Assembly (NCBI RefSeq): GCF_024343575.1
Contig: NZ_RJUA01000005.1
Coordinates: forward strand, 62,001 to 126,000
Source: Lacihabitans sp. LS3-19
GTDB taxonomy: Bacteria > Bacteroidota > Bacteroidia > Cytophagales > Spirosomataceae
Length of the DNA: 64,000 nt
Reading direction: 5' to 3'
The notes beneath the pieces are model-generated. The model saw only the letters and a list, made by a program, of their open reading frames with translations, was not told the origin of the DNA and made no database searches. The position numbers were made by a program, and so were the translations under genes. Shown here piece by piece: positions 1 to 7,816 of the stretch (the stretch's first letter is position 1; each line of letters opens with the position of its first letter).

Positions 1-645
1 AAAACTACTTTTCTTTGGAGTTAAACCGTAGTCGCCATACTGACCCGATAGCACCATTATAAGTTCCTTATTAGAAGTCAATGAGCTCAAAACCTCATAA
101 GTGGTTTTATCAGAAAATTTATAAAAAGGGTTTCGCCAAAAACTCCCCAAAATCTTACTCACCAAATTAGGCATGGCTTTTTCGGCATAAAACTTTTGAG
201 CCGTTTTGGTTGATTCAAAAACCAAAGAGACGTATTGCTCTATTGCCTCACTTTCTTCAGGAAAATATTCTACAAGTTTTTTCTTAAAATTATCTACCCC
301 TTTTACAAAATCATATTCACGGTCACCAATTATGATTTTATCATAAACTTCACCAAGATCCGCCCATTCAAGTTTATCATTTGTAATGTAATCAAATAAC
401 CTTTTAATGACAGAATTAGGCCTCTGAACCTCACCAATATAATGTATTCCAACATCCCACTCATAGCCTTTTCGTTTAAAAACATGCGTAAAACCACCAA
501 CAGTATAGTGTTTTTCTAAAACTAACACCTTTTTTCCTTCTTTAGAAAGTAAGGCCGCGGTTGTTAAACTTCCCAAACCAGATCCAATAATTATGGCATC
601 ATAGCTTACCTGAAGTTTGTAGTTTTGTTTAAAAGATTGAATCAT
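1..645 (-). CDS. FAD-dependent oxidoreductase, phytoene desaturase/retinol saturase-like (N-terminal part)
   Basis: Reading leftward from the ATG at 643-645, an open frame of 215 codons runs off the left edge, so only the N-terminal part is present. Residues about 8-40 form a Rossmann dinucleotide-binding motif: IIIGSGLGSLTTAALL, followed by an acidic strand end in VLVLEKH and then TVGGF. This is the FAD-binding signature of the CrtI / carotenoid isomerase / all-trans-retinol 13,14-reductase superfamily. The following HVFKRKGYEWDVGIHYIG stretch (about residues 44-61) resembles retinol-saturase-type members more than amine oxidases. The substrate cannot be predicted from this part. No signal peptide is visible, so it is probably cytoplasmic or membrane-peripheral. 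It is divergent from the next rightward gene. Confidence 0.75.
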   Translation of the reverse strand, partial: MIQSFKQNYKLQVSYDAIIIGSGLGSLTTAALLSKEGKKVLVLEKHYTVGGFTHVFKRKGYEWDVGIHYIGEVQRPNSVIKRLFDYITNDKLEWADLGEVYDKIIIGDREYDFVKGVDNFKKKLVEYFPEESEAIEQYVSLVFESTKTAQKFYAEKAMPNLVSKILGSFWRNPFYKFSDKTTYEVLSSLTSNKELIMVLSGQYGDYGLTPKKSSF

Positions 646-749
646 TTTTAGTTTTTGATGAAAAGTAAATATAATTTAAAATATTCAATTTTTCTCCTTA
701 GGTTTAAACATATAGAAAGAGGAAAAATAGAATGTTTAATTTCCGTAAA

Positions 750-858
750 CTAAATTTCATTATTTTTACTTTTTAAAATTTCATCAAAAAAAAGTGAGTA
801 AAAAAAGGTTGTTTTAATAGTACTCGATAATGTGGCAATCGGTGAATTGCCAAACCCT
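750..858 (+). pseudogene. Remnant of the deoB promoter region and first codons
   Basis: Frame-reading from about 809 gives KKVVLIVLDNVAIGELPNP followed by a stop codon. The functional deoB at 2713 begins MKRVILIVLDSVGIGELPDA, so about 15 of 18 residues match, including the metal-binding Asp10 position. The start codon position reads TAA here, so this copy cannot initiate like the real gene. Upstream, TTCATTATTTTTAC at about 757-770 also matches the sequence about 20 bases before the real deoB start, so the duplication covered leader and start codons. The rest of the gene is missing. It is either the leftover of a tandem duplication or of an older deoB locus. Confidence 0.7.
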
Positions 859-1194
859 TAAAATTTGGTAAAAAACGTTATTGTTAAGAGTCAAAATAAA
901 AGACTTTGATTTAAATTCCCCAAAGAAGGATAATCCGATCAAAATTTCAGTATTCTCTATCAACAAATTCCGGAACTTAAACAAAGAATTGGGACATGAG
1001 ATGAAGTCTAATGGTGAAGGCATCTACTACATAGAAAAGAACTCACCGAGGATTTCTTCCTACAAGTATATTCTAAAAGGAATATGTATATGAGTAGGTA
1101 AATATTCTCTTTTTATGACATTTGAAGCCTCTTGGTATTTGCTGAGGGACTTATTTGGTTTCCAAAAAACATAAAGTCTCTAAAGTATTATTTC

Positions 1195-1202
1195 TATCTT
1201 TG
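1195..1202 (+). promoter_or_regulatory. Bacteroidota -7 promoter box TATCTTTG
   Basis: TATCTTTG fits the Bacteroidota sigma-A consensus TAnnTTTG and lies 33 bases before the ATG at 1235, a normal leader length. No convincing -33 TTG/TTTG is found at the usual spacing. Confidence 0.5.
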
Positions 1203-1234
1203 GTTAAAATTGTATTCGAATTAATTTAACAGAA

Positions 1235-2575
1235 ATGAGCGACAAAGAAGATCCATTCGAAAACATCCCAGAGGCGATTACAAACTTAGTAAATATGAAT
1301 TACCCAAATGAAAGTCAGGAGATTTTCTCAGGGGATATATATTTAAAATCACCAAACAAGGATATTACATTAATTGATGGAAAAATCGAGTTCGTTTGGT
1401 TGCCACAACCAAAAGTGACATTTCGAGGTATTGGAAATTTTAGTTTTGAAATTTTCTCGATTATGGATCAAGATGATTTTGAAGTTATAATTCAAAGTCA
1501 ATCAATCGGGAAAGCTTTTATCTCCTCTTCAGATGGCAATAATCTTTCAGGATTTATTACTGGCTCCAAAATAGTCATTGGAGAAACAAATAATGCCATC
1601 AATAAAGTAACTTTTGGAATACCAAACCTACGAGAATTCTATGGTGAGCCAATAAAAAGTAATGCAGTGAGCTACCTTGGTCGGTTGAATCTTGAGAATG
1701 AAAATTTTATAATCACAATTGATAAAAATCCATTTTTTAAAAAATATCACACAAATCTAAAAAACATAGGCGGATATCAAATTCTATATTCGGGGGAAAT
1801 TGTCTCAAAAAACGGAATCTTTAAATCTAAAGAAATTGAGGAAATAAGAACAATTTGCGATATTTTTTTCTCTTTTATCAATGGAAGAAAAACCAGTATG
1901 CTTTTTTTAAAAGGTTTTAATAATGAAAATTTAGTCTGGGAAGACTTCACACCATATAATAAAGTAGATGCTTTCAAACATGTAATGTCTTGGCCACAAT
2001 TTAGCTCAGGGTTAAATTTTAATGAGATTTGGGGAAATTTTGTAAAAATTGGTAGTACTGATATGGGAAAGGATTTTTTAAACTCTGTAATACATTGGTA
2101 TACAACATCAAATATGAATTTAGCTTTAGTAGAAGGCTCTATAATTCTCTCGCAAACAGCTTTGGAACTACTGTATAACTATTTAATTGTTGAAACCGAA
2201 GGATTCATTAAAGGTGACGATTCTAAAAATATTACAGCAGCTAATAAGCTGAGGATGTTTCTAACATTTTCAAAAATAAATTGTTCAATTCCGAATAAAT
2301 TTATCAAGTTATCAGAATTTATTAGAAGTGACAATAACTTTAAAAACAATGAAATTGAAGGCCTTATTAATATTAGAAATTGTATAGTTCATTCACAACT
2401 TGAAAAAAGGAAAAAATTAAAAAAAATTGATAACGGGGTATTGGTAGAAACTTCACAATTATTTATGTACTTCATAGAACTTGGTTTGCTTAGGGTATTA
2501 GGCTACAAGGGTAAGTTTTTAAATAGATGTTCAGGAAATGAGGAATATGTACCATGGGTTACAGCGGAAGAATAA
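1235..2575 (+). CDS. ApeA-like protein with C-terminal HEPN domain (candidate anti-phage RNase)
   Basis: The protein has 446 residues and no signal peptide or membrane segment. Residues about 27-260 are rich in predicted beta strands (GDIYLKSP, IDGKIEFVWLP), as in the N-terminal domain of ApeA-type proteins. The C-terminal third (about 270-440) is helical and contains Arg381-Asn-Cys-Ile-Val-His386, an RX4H motif typical of HEPN ribonucleases, within LINIRNCIVHSQ. Stand-alone N-terminal domain plus HEPN is the architecture of ApeA, a reported single-gene phage-defence protein. The family match is from memory of domain layout, not a search, and activity is inferred only. It has its own TAnnTTTG box 33 bases upstream and is not obviously in an operon. 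Alternatively it is a HEPN protein of unknown role. Confidence 0.5.
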   Translation: MSDKEDPFENIPEAITNLVNMNYPNESQEIFSGDIYLKSPNKDITLIDGKIEFVWLPQPKVTFRGIGNFSFEIFSIMDQDDFEVIIQSQSIGKAFISSSDGNNLSGFITGSKIVIGETNNAINKVTFGIPNLREFYGEPIKSNAVSYLGRLNLENENFIITIDKNPFFKKYHTNLKNIGGYQILYSGEIVSKNGIFKSKEIEEIRTICDIFFSFINGRKTSMLFLKGFNNENLVWEDFTPYNKVDAFKHVMSWPQFSSGLNFNEIWGNFVKIGSTDMGKDFLNSVIHWYTTSNMNLALVEGSIILSQTALELLYNYLIVETEGFIKGDDSKNITAANKLRMFLTFSKINCSIPNKFIKLSEFIRSDNNFKNNEIEGLINIRNCIVHSQLEKRKKLKKIDNGVLVETSQLFMYFIELGLLRVLGYKGKFLNRCSGNEEYVPWVTAEE

Positions 2576-2594
2576 ACGCATATTCAGAAAAATT

Positions 2595-2634
2595 ATCAGT
2601 GCAAATCCATCCAATCAGTGTCATCAGTGTTCCA
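2595..2634. repeat. Intergenic ATCAGTG-type repeat
   Basis: ATCAGTG occurs three times within 35 bases (2595, 2614, 2623), ending in TCATCAGTGTTCC. Related strings lie in intergenic DNA at 37534-37557 (opposite orientation) and 39711-39723. All are outside genes. This looks like a dispersed low-complexity intergenic repeat family, with no known function. Confidence 0.45.
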
Positions 2635-2712
2635 TTAACCACAACGAAAAACCCATAATCCAACACACCAAACATAAAATTCATTATTTTTACAACTTCA
2701 ACAAACTGAATA

Positions 2713-3879
2713 GTGAAAAGAGTAATATTAATAGTTTTAGATAGTGTGGGAATTGGAGAATTGCCAGATGCGGATAAATATGGAGATCGAGGAAGTAATA
2801 CTTTAGGTCACATTGCTGAAAAATATCCTAATTTACATATTCCCAATTTAGTAGAACTGGGCCTTGGGATCATTGATTTAAATAACCAACTAGGCAAAAC
2901 TGAAAGTCCCCAAGCTGCTTTTGGAAAAGCCGCCGAAGTCTCTTCTGGCAAAGACACCACAACTGGACATTGGGAAATAGCAGGGATAATTCTGGAGAAA
3001 CCTTTTCCTACTTTTACAGAAAATGGATTTCCTATTGAGTTTATTGAGCGTTTTGAAAAAGAAATTGGCACCAAAACACTTGGAAATATTTCGGCTTCAG
3101 GCACGGCTATTATTGATGACTTAGGTGATGAGCACCTTGCCACTGGGTACCCAATCGTCTATACATCAGCTGATTCAGTATTTCAAATTGCTATGCATGA
3201 AGGAATAATTCCCATAGAAAGGCAATATGAAATCTGCAAGATTGCCAGAGAAATGCTAGTTGGCGAATACGAGGTCGGTAGAGTGATAGCAAGACCATTT
3301 GAAGGCGAATCTGGAAATTTCAAAAGGACGAGTAGAAGAAAAGATTACGCCATTTTGCCTCCAGATACAGTTTTGGACGTTTTGAAAGCTGAAGGAAAAG
3401 GTGTTTATGCAATAGGTAAAATCAACGATATATTTGCAGAAAAAGGCATAAGCAGATACAAGAAAACTGCAACGAATTTAGAAGGCATAAAAGATACCAT
3501 CGAGGCCATCAAAAATCCCAACGAAAGTTTTATTTTTACCAATTTGGTGGATTTCGACATGCTTTTTGGACACAGAAGAGATGAGGTAGGCTATGCCAAA
3601 TGCTTGGAAGAATTCGATAGTTTTTTGCCGGAAATTTTAAGGAATTTAACCGAAGATGATTTGCTAATTATCACTGCAGACCATGGAAATGATCCGACGC
3701 ATCATGGCAATGACCATACGAGAGAATATATTCCGATACTAAACATTGGAAAAAATCTCAAAAAAGGTGTTAATATTGGTATTAGAAATTCATTTGCAGA
3801 TATCGCAGCCACCATCGCTGAATACTTAGAAGTGGATTATAAAACACAAGGCGAGAGTTATTTGAGTTTGATGCTTTGA
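2713..3879 (+). CDS. deoB: Phosphopentomutase
   Basis: DeoB interconverts (deoxy)ribose 1-phosphate and 5-phosphate in the cytoplasm, linking nucleoside phosphorolysis to central metabolism. The 388-residue length is normal for bacterial DeoB, an alkaline-phosphatase-superfamily enzyme. Visible motifs are the metal Asp10 in LIVLDSVGIGE, the phosphorylated Thr84 region KDTTTGHWEI (residues 80-89), FTNLVDFDMLFGHRRD, and the metal-binding ITADHGNDPTHHGNDHT. The start is GTG, chosen because it aligns with the conserved MKRVILIVLD beginning. deoC follows 143 bases downstream in the same orientation, and deoD lies about 6 kb further on. A fragment of this gene's start also occurs at 750-858. Confidence 0.97.
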   Translation: MKRVILIVLDSVGIGELPDADKYGDRGSNTLGHIAEKYPNLHIPNLVELGLGIIDLNNQLGKTESPQAAFGKAAEVSSGKDTTTGHWEIAGIILEKPFPTFTENGFPIEFIERFEKEIGTKTLGNISASGTAIIDDLGDEHLATGYPIVYTSADSVFQIAMHEGIIPIERQYEICKIAREMLVGEYEVGRVIARPFEGESGNFKRTSRRKDYAILPPDTVLDVLKAEGKGVYAIGKINDIFAEKGISRYKKTATNLEGIKDTIEAIKNPNESFIFTNLVDFDMLFGHRRDEVGYAKCLEEFDSFLPEILRNLTEDDLLIITADHGNDPTHHGNDHTREYIPILNIGKNLKKGVNIGIRNSFADIAATIAEYLEVDYKTQGESYLSLML

Positions 3880-4022
3880 TTGTATTTTTGAAAACAGATG
3901 ACAGTATCGGCTGCCGAACGAATTGGACAGATGTTCGCTGATTTTTAAATTACGACTACTTAAATCCTGAGAATTTTAAGCTAGCAAAATCACAAAAATA
4001 ATTATCTTAAAAAAGATAAAAA

Positions 4023-4976
4023 ATGACAGAAATTAGAAATGAAGGTATACCCTTCGACACCAAATACTTCGAAAACATCAATATAAATCGCTCAGCAGTA
4101 GAACGCAGAGCAAATAGCTTAGGTGGAAGAAGAACCGTAAAAAAAGAATATCAAGCCGCTTGGCTGTTAAAAGCTATTACCTGCATTGACCTTACTACGC
4201 TTGCTGGCGATGACACCGCTGGAAATGTAGAAAGACTTTGTGCAAAAGCCATTTCTCCAGTAAGAAGAGACCTTTTAGAAGCTATGGAAATGACAGATGC
4301 CAATATTACCACTGGAGCAGTTTGCGTTTATCACAACATGATAGCAGACGCCAAAAGAAGCCTTGGAAGTTCAGGAATACCCATTGCGGCTGTTTCAACG
4401 GGATTTCCCGCCGGCAAGATTTCTTTCGAACAAAAAATAGATGAAATCAAAAAGTCTGTGGAAGCTGGAGCCACCGAAATCGATATAGTAATTAGTCGTG
4501 AATTGGTCATTAACTCGAAATGGGAGGAATTATACAAGGAAGTGAAAGCTTGTAGAGCCGCTTGTGGAGATGCCCACATGAAGACTATTCTCGCCACAGG
4601 CGAAATTCCGACCTACACCAAGGTAGCTAAAGCAAGTTGGGTAAGTATGATGGCAGGTTCGGATTTTATAAAAACTAGCACGGGAAAAGAATCGGCAAAC
4701 GCCACTTTGCCAGTAAGTTTAGTTATGGTAAGAGCCATTAGAGAATACCATGAGCTGACGGGTATAAAAGTTGGATACAAACCAGCTGGTGGAATTCAAA
4801 AAGCAAAACAAGCATTGGATTGGTTGATACTCATGAAAGAAGAACTAGGCGAAGACTGGCTGCAACCCAATCTGTTCAGATTTGGAGCAAGTAGTCTATT
4901 AGGCGACATAGAAAGGCAACTAGAACACTACGTAACAGGCAGATATTCTGCTAGTTACCGCCATGCTATGGCATAA
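4023..4976 (+). CDS. deoC: Deoxyribose-phosphate aldolase (long form)
   Basis: DeoC cleaves 2-deoxy-D-ribose 5-phosphate to glyceraldehyde 3-phosphate and acetaldehyde. At 317 residues it is longer than the roughly 220-residue short bacterial form. It carries an N-terminal extension of about 70 residues, as in the long DeoC class. Class I aldolase residues are visible: Schiff-base Lys217 in SDFIKTSTGKES, and Lys253 in VGYKPAGGIQ. The glycine-rich phosphate-binding strand GATEIDIVISRELV is also present. It sits between deoB and an ALDH16 aldehyde dehydrogenase, 131 bases before the latter. This suggests coordinated handling of deoxyribose and its aldehyde product. Confidence 0.96.
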   Translation: MTEIRNEGIPFDTKYFENININRSAVERRANSLGGRRTVKKEYQAAWLLKAITCIDLTTLAGDDTAGNVERLCAKAISPVRRDLLEAMEMTDANITTGAVCVYHNMIADAKRSLGSSGIPIAAVSTGFPAGKISFEQKIDEIKKSVEAGATEIDIVISRELVINSKWEELYKEVKACRAACGDAHMKTILATGEIPTYTKVAKASWVSMMAGSDFIKTSTGKESANATLPVSLVMVRAIREYHELTGIKVGYKPAGGIQKAKQALDWLILMKEELGEDWLQPNLFRFGASSLLGDIERQLEHYVTGRYSASYRHAMA

Positions 4977-5066
4977 AATTAGATTTACAAAATCTGTTGC
5001 CTTCAGCTCCGCTCAGTCAACTGATTTAAGGAAAAGAATAGAATAAATCATAGTAAACAAAGTCTA

Positions 5067-5097
5067 AACCTTAGCGTCTTTGCGGCTTTGCGAGAAA
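5067..5097. repeat. Intergenic 'CTTTGCG' repeat
   Basis: AACCTTAGCGTCTTTGCGGCTTTGCG carries the near-tandem unit (T)CTTTGCG and lies between deoC and the ALDH gene, ending 11 bases before the ALDH start. Similar strings are, as I recall, common in intergenic DNA of this phylum. No function is assigned. Confidence 0.35.
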
Positions 5098-5107
5098 TAA
5101 TATAGGA

Positions 5108-7477
5108 ATGAAAATAAAAGAAATATTTAATACGATGGTATACGGTCCTGCACCTGAAAGTGCGGCTCAAGCAAATGAATTTCTTGATGCCCACGATAGA
5201 ACTTTCCAATTGTTTATAAATGGAGAATGGAAAAAGGCCGAGAAACATTTCGAAACTGTCAATCCCTCTAATATGCAAGTTTTGGCAAATATTGCGGAAG
5301 CTTTAGAAAGCGATGTAAATGAAGCAGTTTCGGCTGCCAATAAAGCATTAAAAGACTGGGTAAAAATAGGTGGAAGAGCCAGAGCAAGATACCTTTATGC
5401 CATAGCTCGTCAGATCCAAAAGCATTCCAGGCTTTTTGCAGTTTTAGAAGCTTTGGACAACGGAAAGCCGATTAGAGAAACCCGAGACATAGATATACCA
5501 TTGGTAGCCAGGCACTTCTATCACCATGCAGGTTGGGCTCAACTAATGGACACCGAACTAAAAGAATACAAAGAAATAGGCGTAATCGGGCAAATCATAC
5601 CTTGGAATTTCCCGCTTTTGATGCTTTCATGGAAAATCGCCCCAGCTTTAGCTATGGGAAACACCGTGGTTTTAAAACCTGCTGAATTTACTTCCTTAAC
5701 CGCCCTTTTGTTTGCTGAAATCTGTCAAAATGTTGGTCTGCCAAAAGGTGTCGTAAATATTATCACAGGTCCAGGTTCTACTGGTGCGGCTCTTGTAAAC
5801 CATAAAGATGTCAATAAGATTGCGTTTACAGGCTCAACCGAAGTAGGTAAAATCATCAGAAAGGCCATTGCTGGTTCTGGCAAAAAAGTTTCATTAGAAT
5901 TGGGAGGCAAATCTCCTTTCATCGTTTTTGAAGATGCCGATTTGGATTCGGTGGTAGAAGGCGTGGTTGACGCCATTTGGTTTAACCAAGGCCAGGTTTG
6001 TTGTGCAGGTTCAAGACTTTTGGTACAAGAAAGCATTCAGGACAAATTGTATGAAAAAATAAAAGTCCGAATGGAAAAACTTCGTGTGGGAGATGCCATG
6101 GACAAATGTATCGATATTGGTGCCATAGTAGCTCCAGTGCAGGTAAAAACCATAGACGAATTGGTACAAAAAGGAATAGAAGAGGGCAATCAAATGTGGC
6201 AACCTAGTTGGGTATGCCCACAAGATGGCTGTTTTTATCCGCCTACCCTATTTACCCATGTTTCGCCATCGAGTATCATTGCTCAAGAAGAAATCTTCGG
6301 GCCTGTTTTGGTTGCCATGAGTTTCAGGTCGCACCAGGAGGCTGTGAAATTAGCAAACAATACGCGTTATGGCCTAGCTTGCAGCCTATGGACAGAAAAC
6401 ATCAATTTGGCCTTAGATATTGCTCCTAAAATAAAAGCAGGAACGGTTTGGATAAACTCCACCAATGTTTTTGATGCGGGTTCTGGTTTTGGTGGTTATA
6501 GAGAGTCTGGTTTTGGAAGAGAAGGAGGAAAAGAAGGCCTATTTGAATACATGAAACCAAAAATTGAGGAGCAGTTTTCTGAAAAGCCTGTCAAACCGGC
6601 AATTCAAAAATCCAAAATTGCAATTCCTGCAGGTATTGACCGAACTGCCAAAATGTATATAGGTGGCAAACAAGCACGTCCAGACAGTGGCTACAGTTAT
6701 ATTATCAAAAATCCTCAAGGAGAAACCATAGGCGAAGCACCCGAAGGAAGCCGAAAAGATATCAGAAATGCAGTAGAAGCGGCACATGCAAACGGTAAAT
6801 GGGCAGAAATGACAGGACATGCAAGAGCACAAGTATTGTATTATATTGCTGAAAACTTGTCAGCACGAAAAGCTGAATTCTCAAAAAGGTTGATAGAAAT
6901 GTGTTGCTATAGCCAAGCCGATGCAGATGCGGAAGTTGAAAAATCAATAGATAGGATTTATACCTACGCCGCACATGCAGACAAATACGATGGACAAGCC
7001 CACCATACTATTCAGCGAAACGTAACCTTGGCTATGCCTGAGGCCGTGGGTGTTATGGGTATAGTTTGCCCAGACGAAGCACCACTTTTGGCGTTTATTT
7101 CTTCCTTTATTCCTGCCATCGCTTTGGGAAATAGTGTTGTGGTTATTCCATCGGAAACCGCTCCGTTTAGTGCCACGGACTTTTATCAAATTTTGGATAC
7201 CTCAGATGTACCCGGAGGAACAGTAAATATCATAACAGGACCTAAAGAGGCTCTTGCAAAAGAACTCGCAAAACATTATGATGTGGACGGCCTTTGGTAT
7301 TTTGGCTCAAAAGAAGGCTCAAAAGATATTGAAAGCCTTTCTGCCGAAAACATGAAACGTACTTGGGTAAACTACGGCAAATACAGAGATTGGATGAACA
7401 ATGAGCAATCTGAAGGAACTGAATTCCTGAGACATGCATCCGAAATCAAGAACATTTGGATTCCTTATGGGGCGTAA
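5108..7477 (+). CDS. ALDH16-type aldehyde dehydrogenase with two ALDH domains
   Basis: This 789-residue protein is two aldehyde dehydrogenase domains in tandem. Domain 1 (about 1-490) is complete: the NAD-binding IIPWNFPLLMLSWKIAPALA region, FTGSTEVG, the Glu of LELGGKSPFIV, and catalytic Cys298 in NQGQVCCAGSR. Domain 2 (about 515-789) keeps the ALDH fold outline (CPDEAPLLAFISSFIPAIALG, GTVNIITGP) but has no cysteine motif and ends in KNIWIPYGA. This layout is that of the ALDH16 family, known from vertebrates and some bacteria, where domain 2 is non-catalytic. The neighbouring deoC makes acetaldehyde plausible as a substrate, which is inference. A strong terminator follows at 7497-7525. Confidence 0.9.
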   Translation: MKIKEIFNTMVYGPAPESAAQANEFLDAHDRTFQLFINGEWKKAEKHFETVNPSNMQVLANIAEALESDVNEAVSAANKALKDWVKIGGRARARYLYAIARQIQKHSRLFAVLEALDNGKPIRETRDIDIPLVARHFYHHAGWAQLMDTELKEYKEIGVIGQIIPWNFPLLMLSWKIAPALAMGNTVVLKPAEFTSLTALLFAEICQNVGLPKGVVNIITGPGSTGAALVNHKDVNKIAFTGSTEVGKIIRKAIAGSGKKVSLELGGKSPFIVFEDADLDSVVEGVVDAIWFNQGQVCCAGSRLLVQESIQDKLYEKIKVRMEKLRVGDAMDKCIDIGAIVAPVQVKTIDELVQKGIEEGNQMWQPSWVCPQDGCFYPPTLFTHVSPSSIIAQEEIFGPVLVAMSFRSHQEAVKLANNTRYGLACSLWTENINLALDIAPKIKAGTVWINSTNVFDAGSGFGGYRESGFGREGGKEGLFEYMKPKIEEQFSEKPVKPAIQKSKIAIPAGIDRTAKMYIGGKQARPDSGYSYIIKNPQGETIGEAPEGSRKDIRNAVEAAHANGKWAEMTGHARAQVLYYIAENLSARKAEFSKRLIEMCCYSQADADAEVEKSIDRIYTYAAHADKYDGQAHHTIQRNVTLAMPEAVGVMGIVCPDEAPLLAFISSFIPAIALGNSVVVIPSETAPFSATDFYQILDTSDVPGGTVNIITGPKEALAKELAKHYDVDGLWYFGSKEGSKDIESLSAENMKRTWVNYGKYRDWMNNEQSEGTEFLRHASEIKNIWIPYGA

Positions 7478-7496
7478 AAACCAACCATTTATAATC

Positions 7497-7525
7497 AAAA
7501 AAGCCGTCAGTTAGATGGCTTTTTT
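7497..7525 (+). terminator. Rho-independent terminator after ALDH16
   Basis: AAAAAAGCC, a short loop, then GGCTTTTTT forms a stable A/T-flanked stem with a T run, 20 bases after the ALDH stop codon. It closes the deoB-deoC-ALDH unit. The remaining bases to 7816 are AT-rich, and I see nothing else in them. Confidence 0.85.
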
Positions 7526-7816
7526 CTTATATTTAATAATTCACTTTGCAAATAGAAAATAAGTTTAAAATTTTTGAGTTATTACCACAAAATAAAAAAC
7601 ATTAGACAATAATTAATTTGCTCATAAGCGTTGGAATGTAATCCAAAATCATATTATATAATTATTCAAATAAGTGAAGCTATCTAACAAAAGATTTCGC
7701 CTTTTTTTTTTAATCAAACATTTCTTAAAAAAATATGCAATACTTGGTTTTTGCATTTTCGTTTTCTCCATTTAAAGGATTTGTTCAAAAAAGTTAATAA
7801 TTAAACAATTAAAGAA

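Larger units (their letters stand above)
646..1234. other. Gene-poor stretch with a deoB remnant and a promoter
   Basis: About 590 bases separate the oxidoreductase start from the HEPN-like gene. It contains a decayed deoB start (about 750-858) and a TAnnTTTG box at 1195-1202. A 70-codon frame at 881-1093 starts with TTG and matches nothing I recognise. Its low complexity and lack of a clear start argue against a real gene. No RNA gene or terminator is evident. Confidence 0.6.

Noticed and set aside
881-1093. 70-codon open frame downstream of the deoB remnant
   Set aside because: It has a TTG start, no promoter or family resemblance, and low-complexity composition. It is more likely chance in noncoding DNA.
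2538-2744. 68-codon frame between the HEPN-like gene and deoB
   Set aside because: It overlaps both genes in another frame and reads through the intergenic ATCAGTG repeat.
7526-7816. Possible small RNA or riboswitch before the TlpA-like gene
   Set aside because: The sequence is very AT-rich with no stable GC stem after the ALDH terminator. Nothing supports an RNA.
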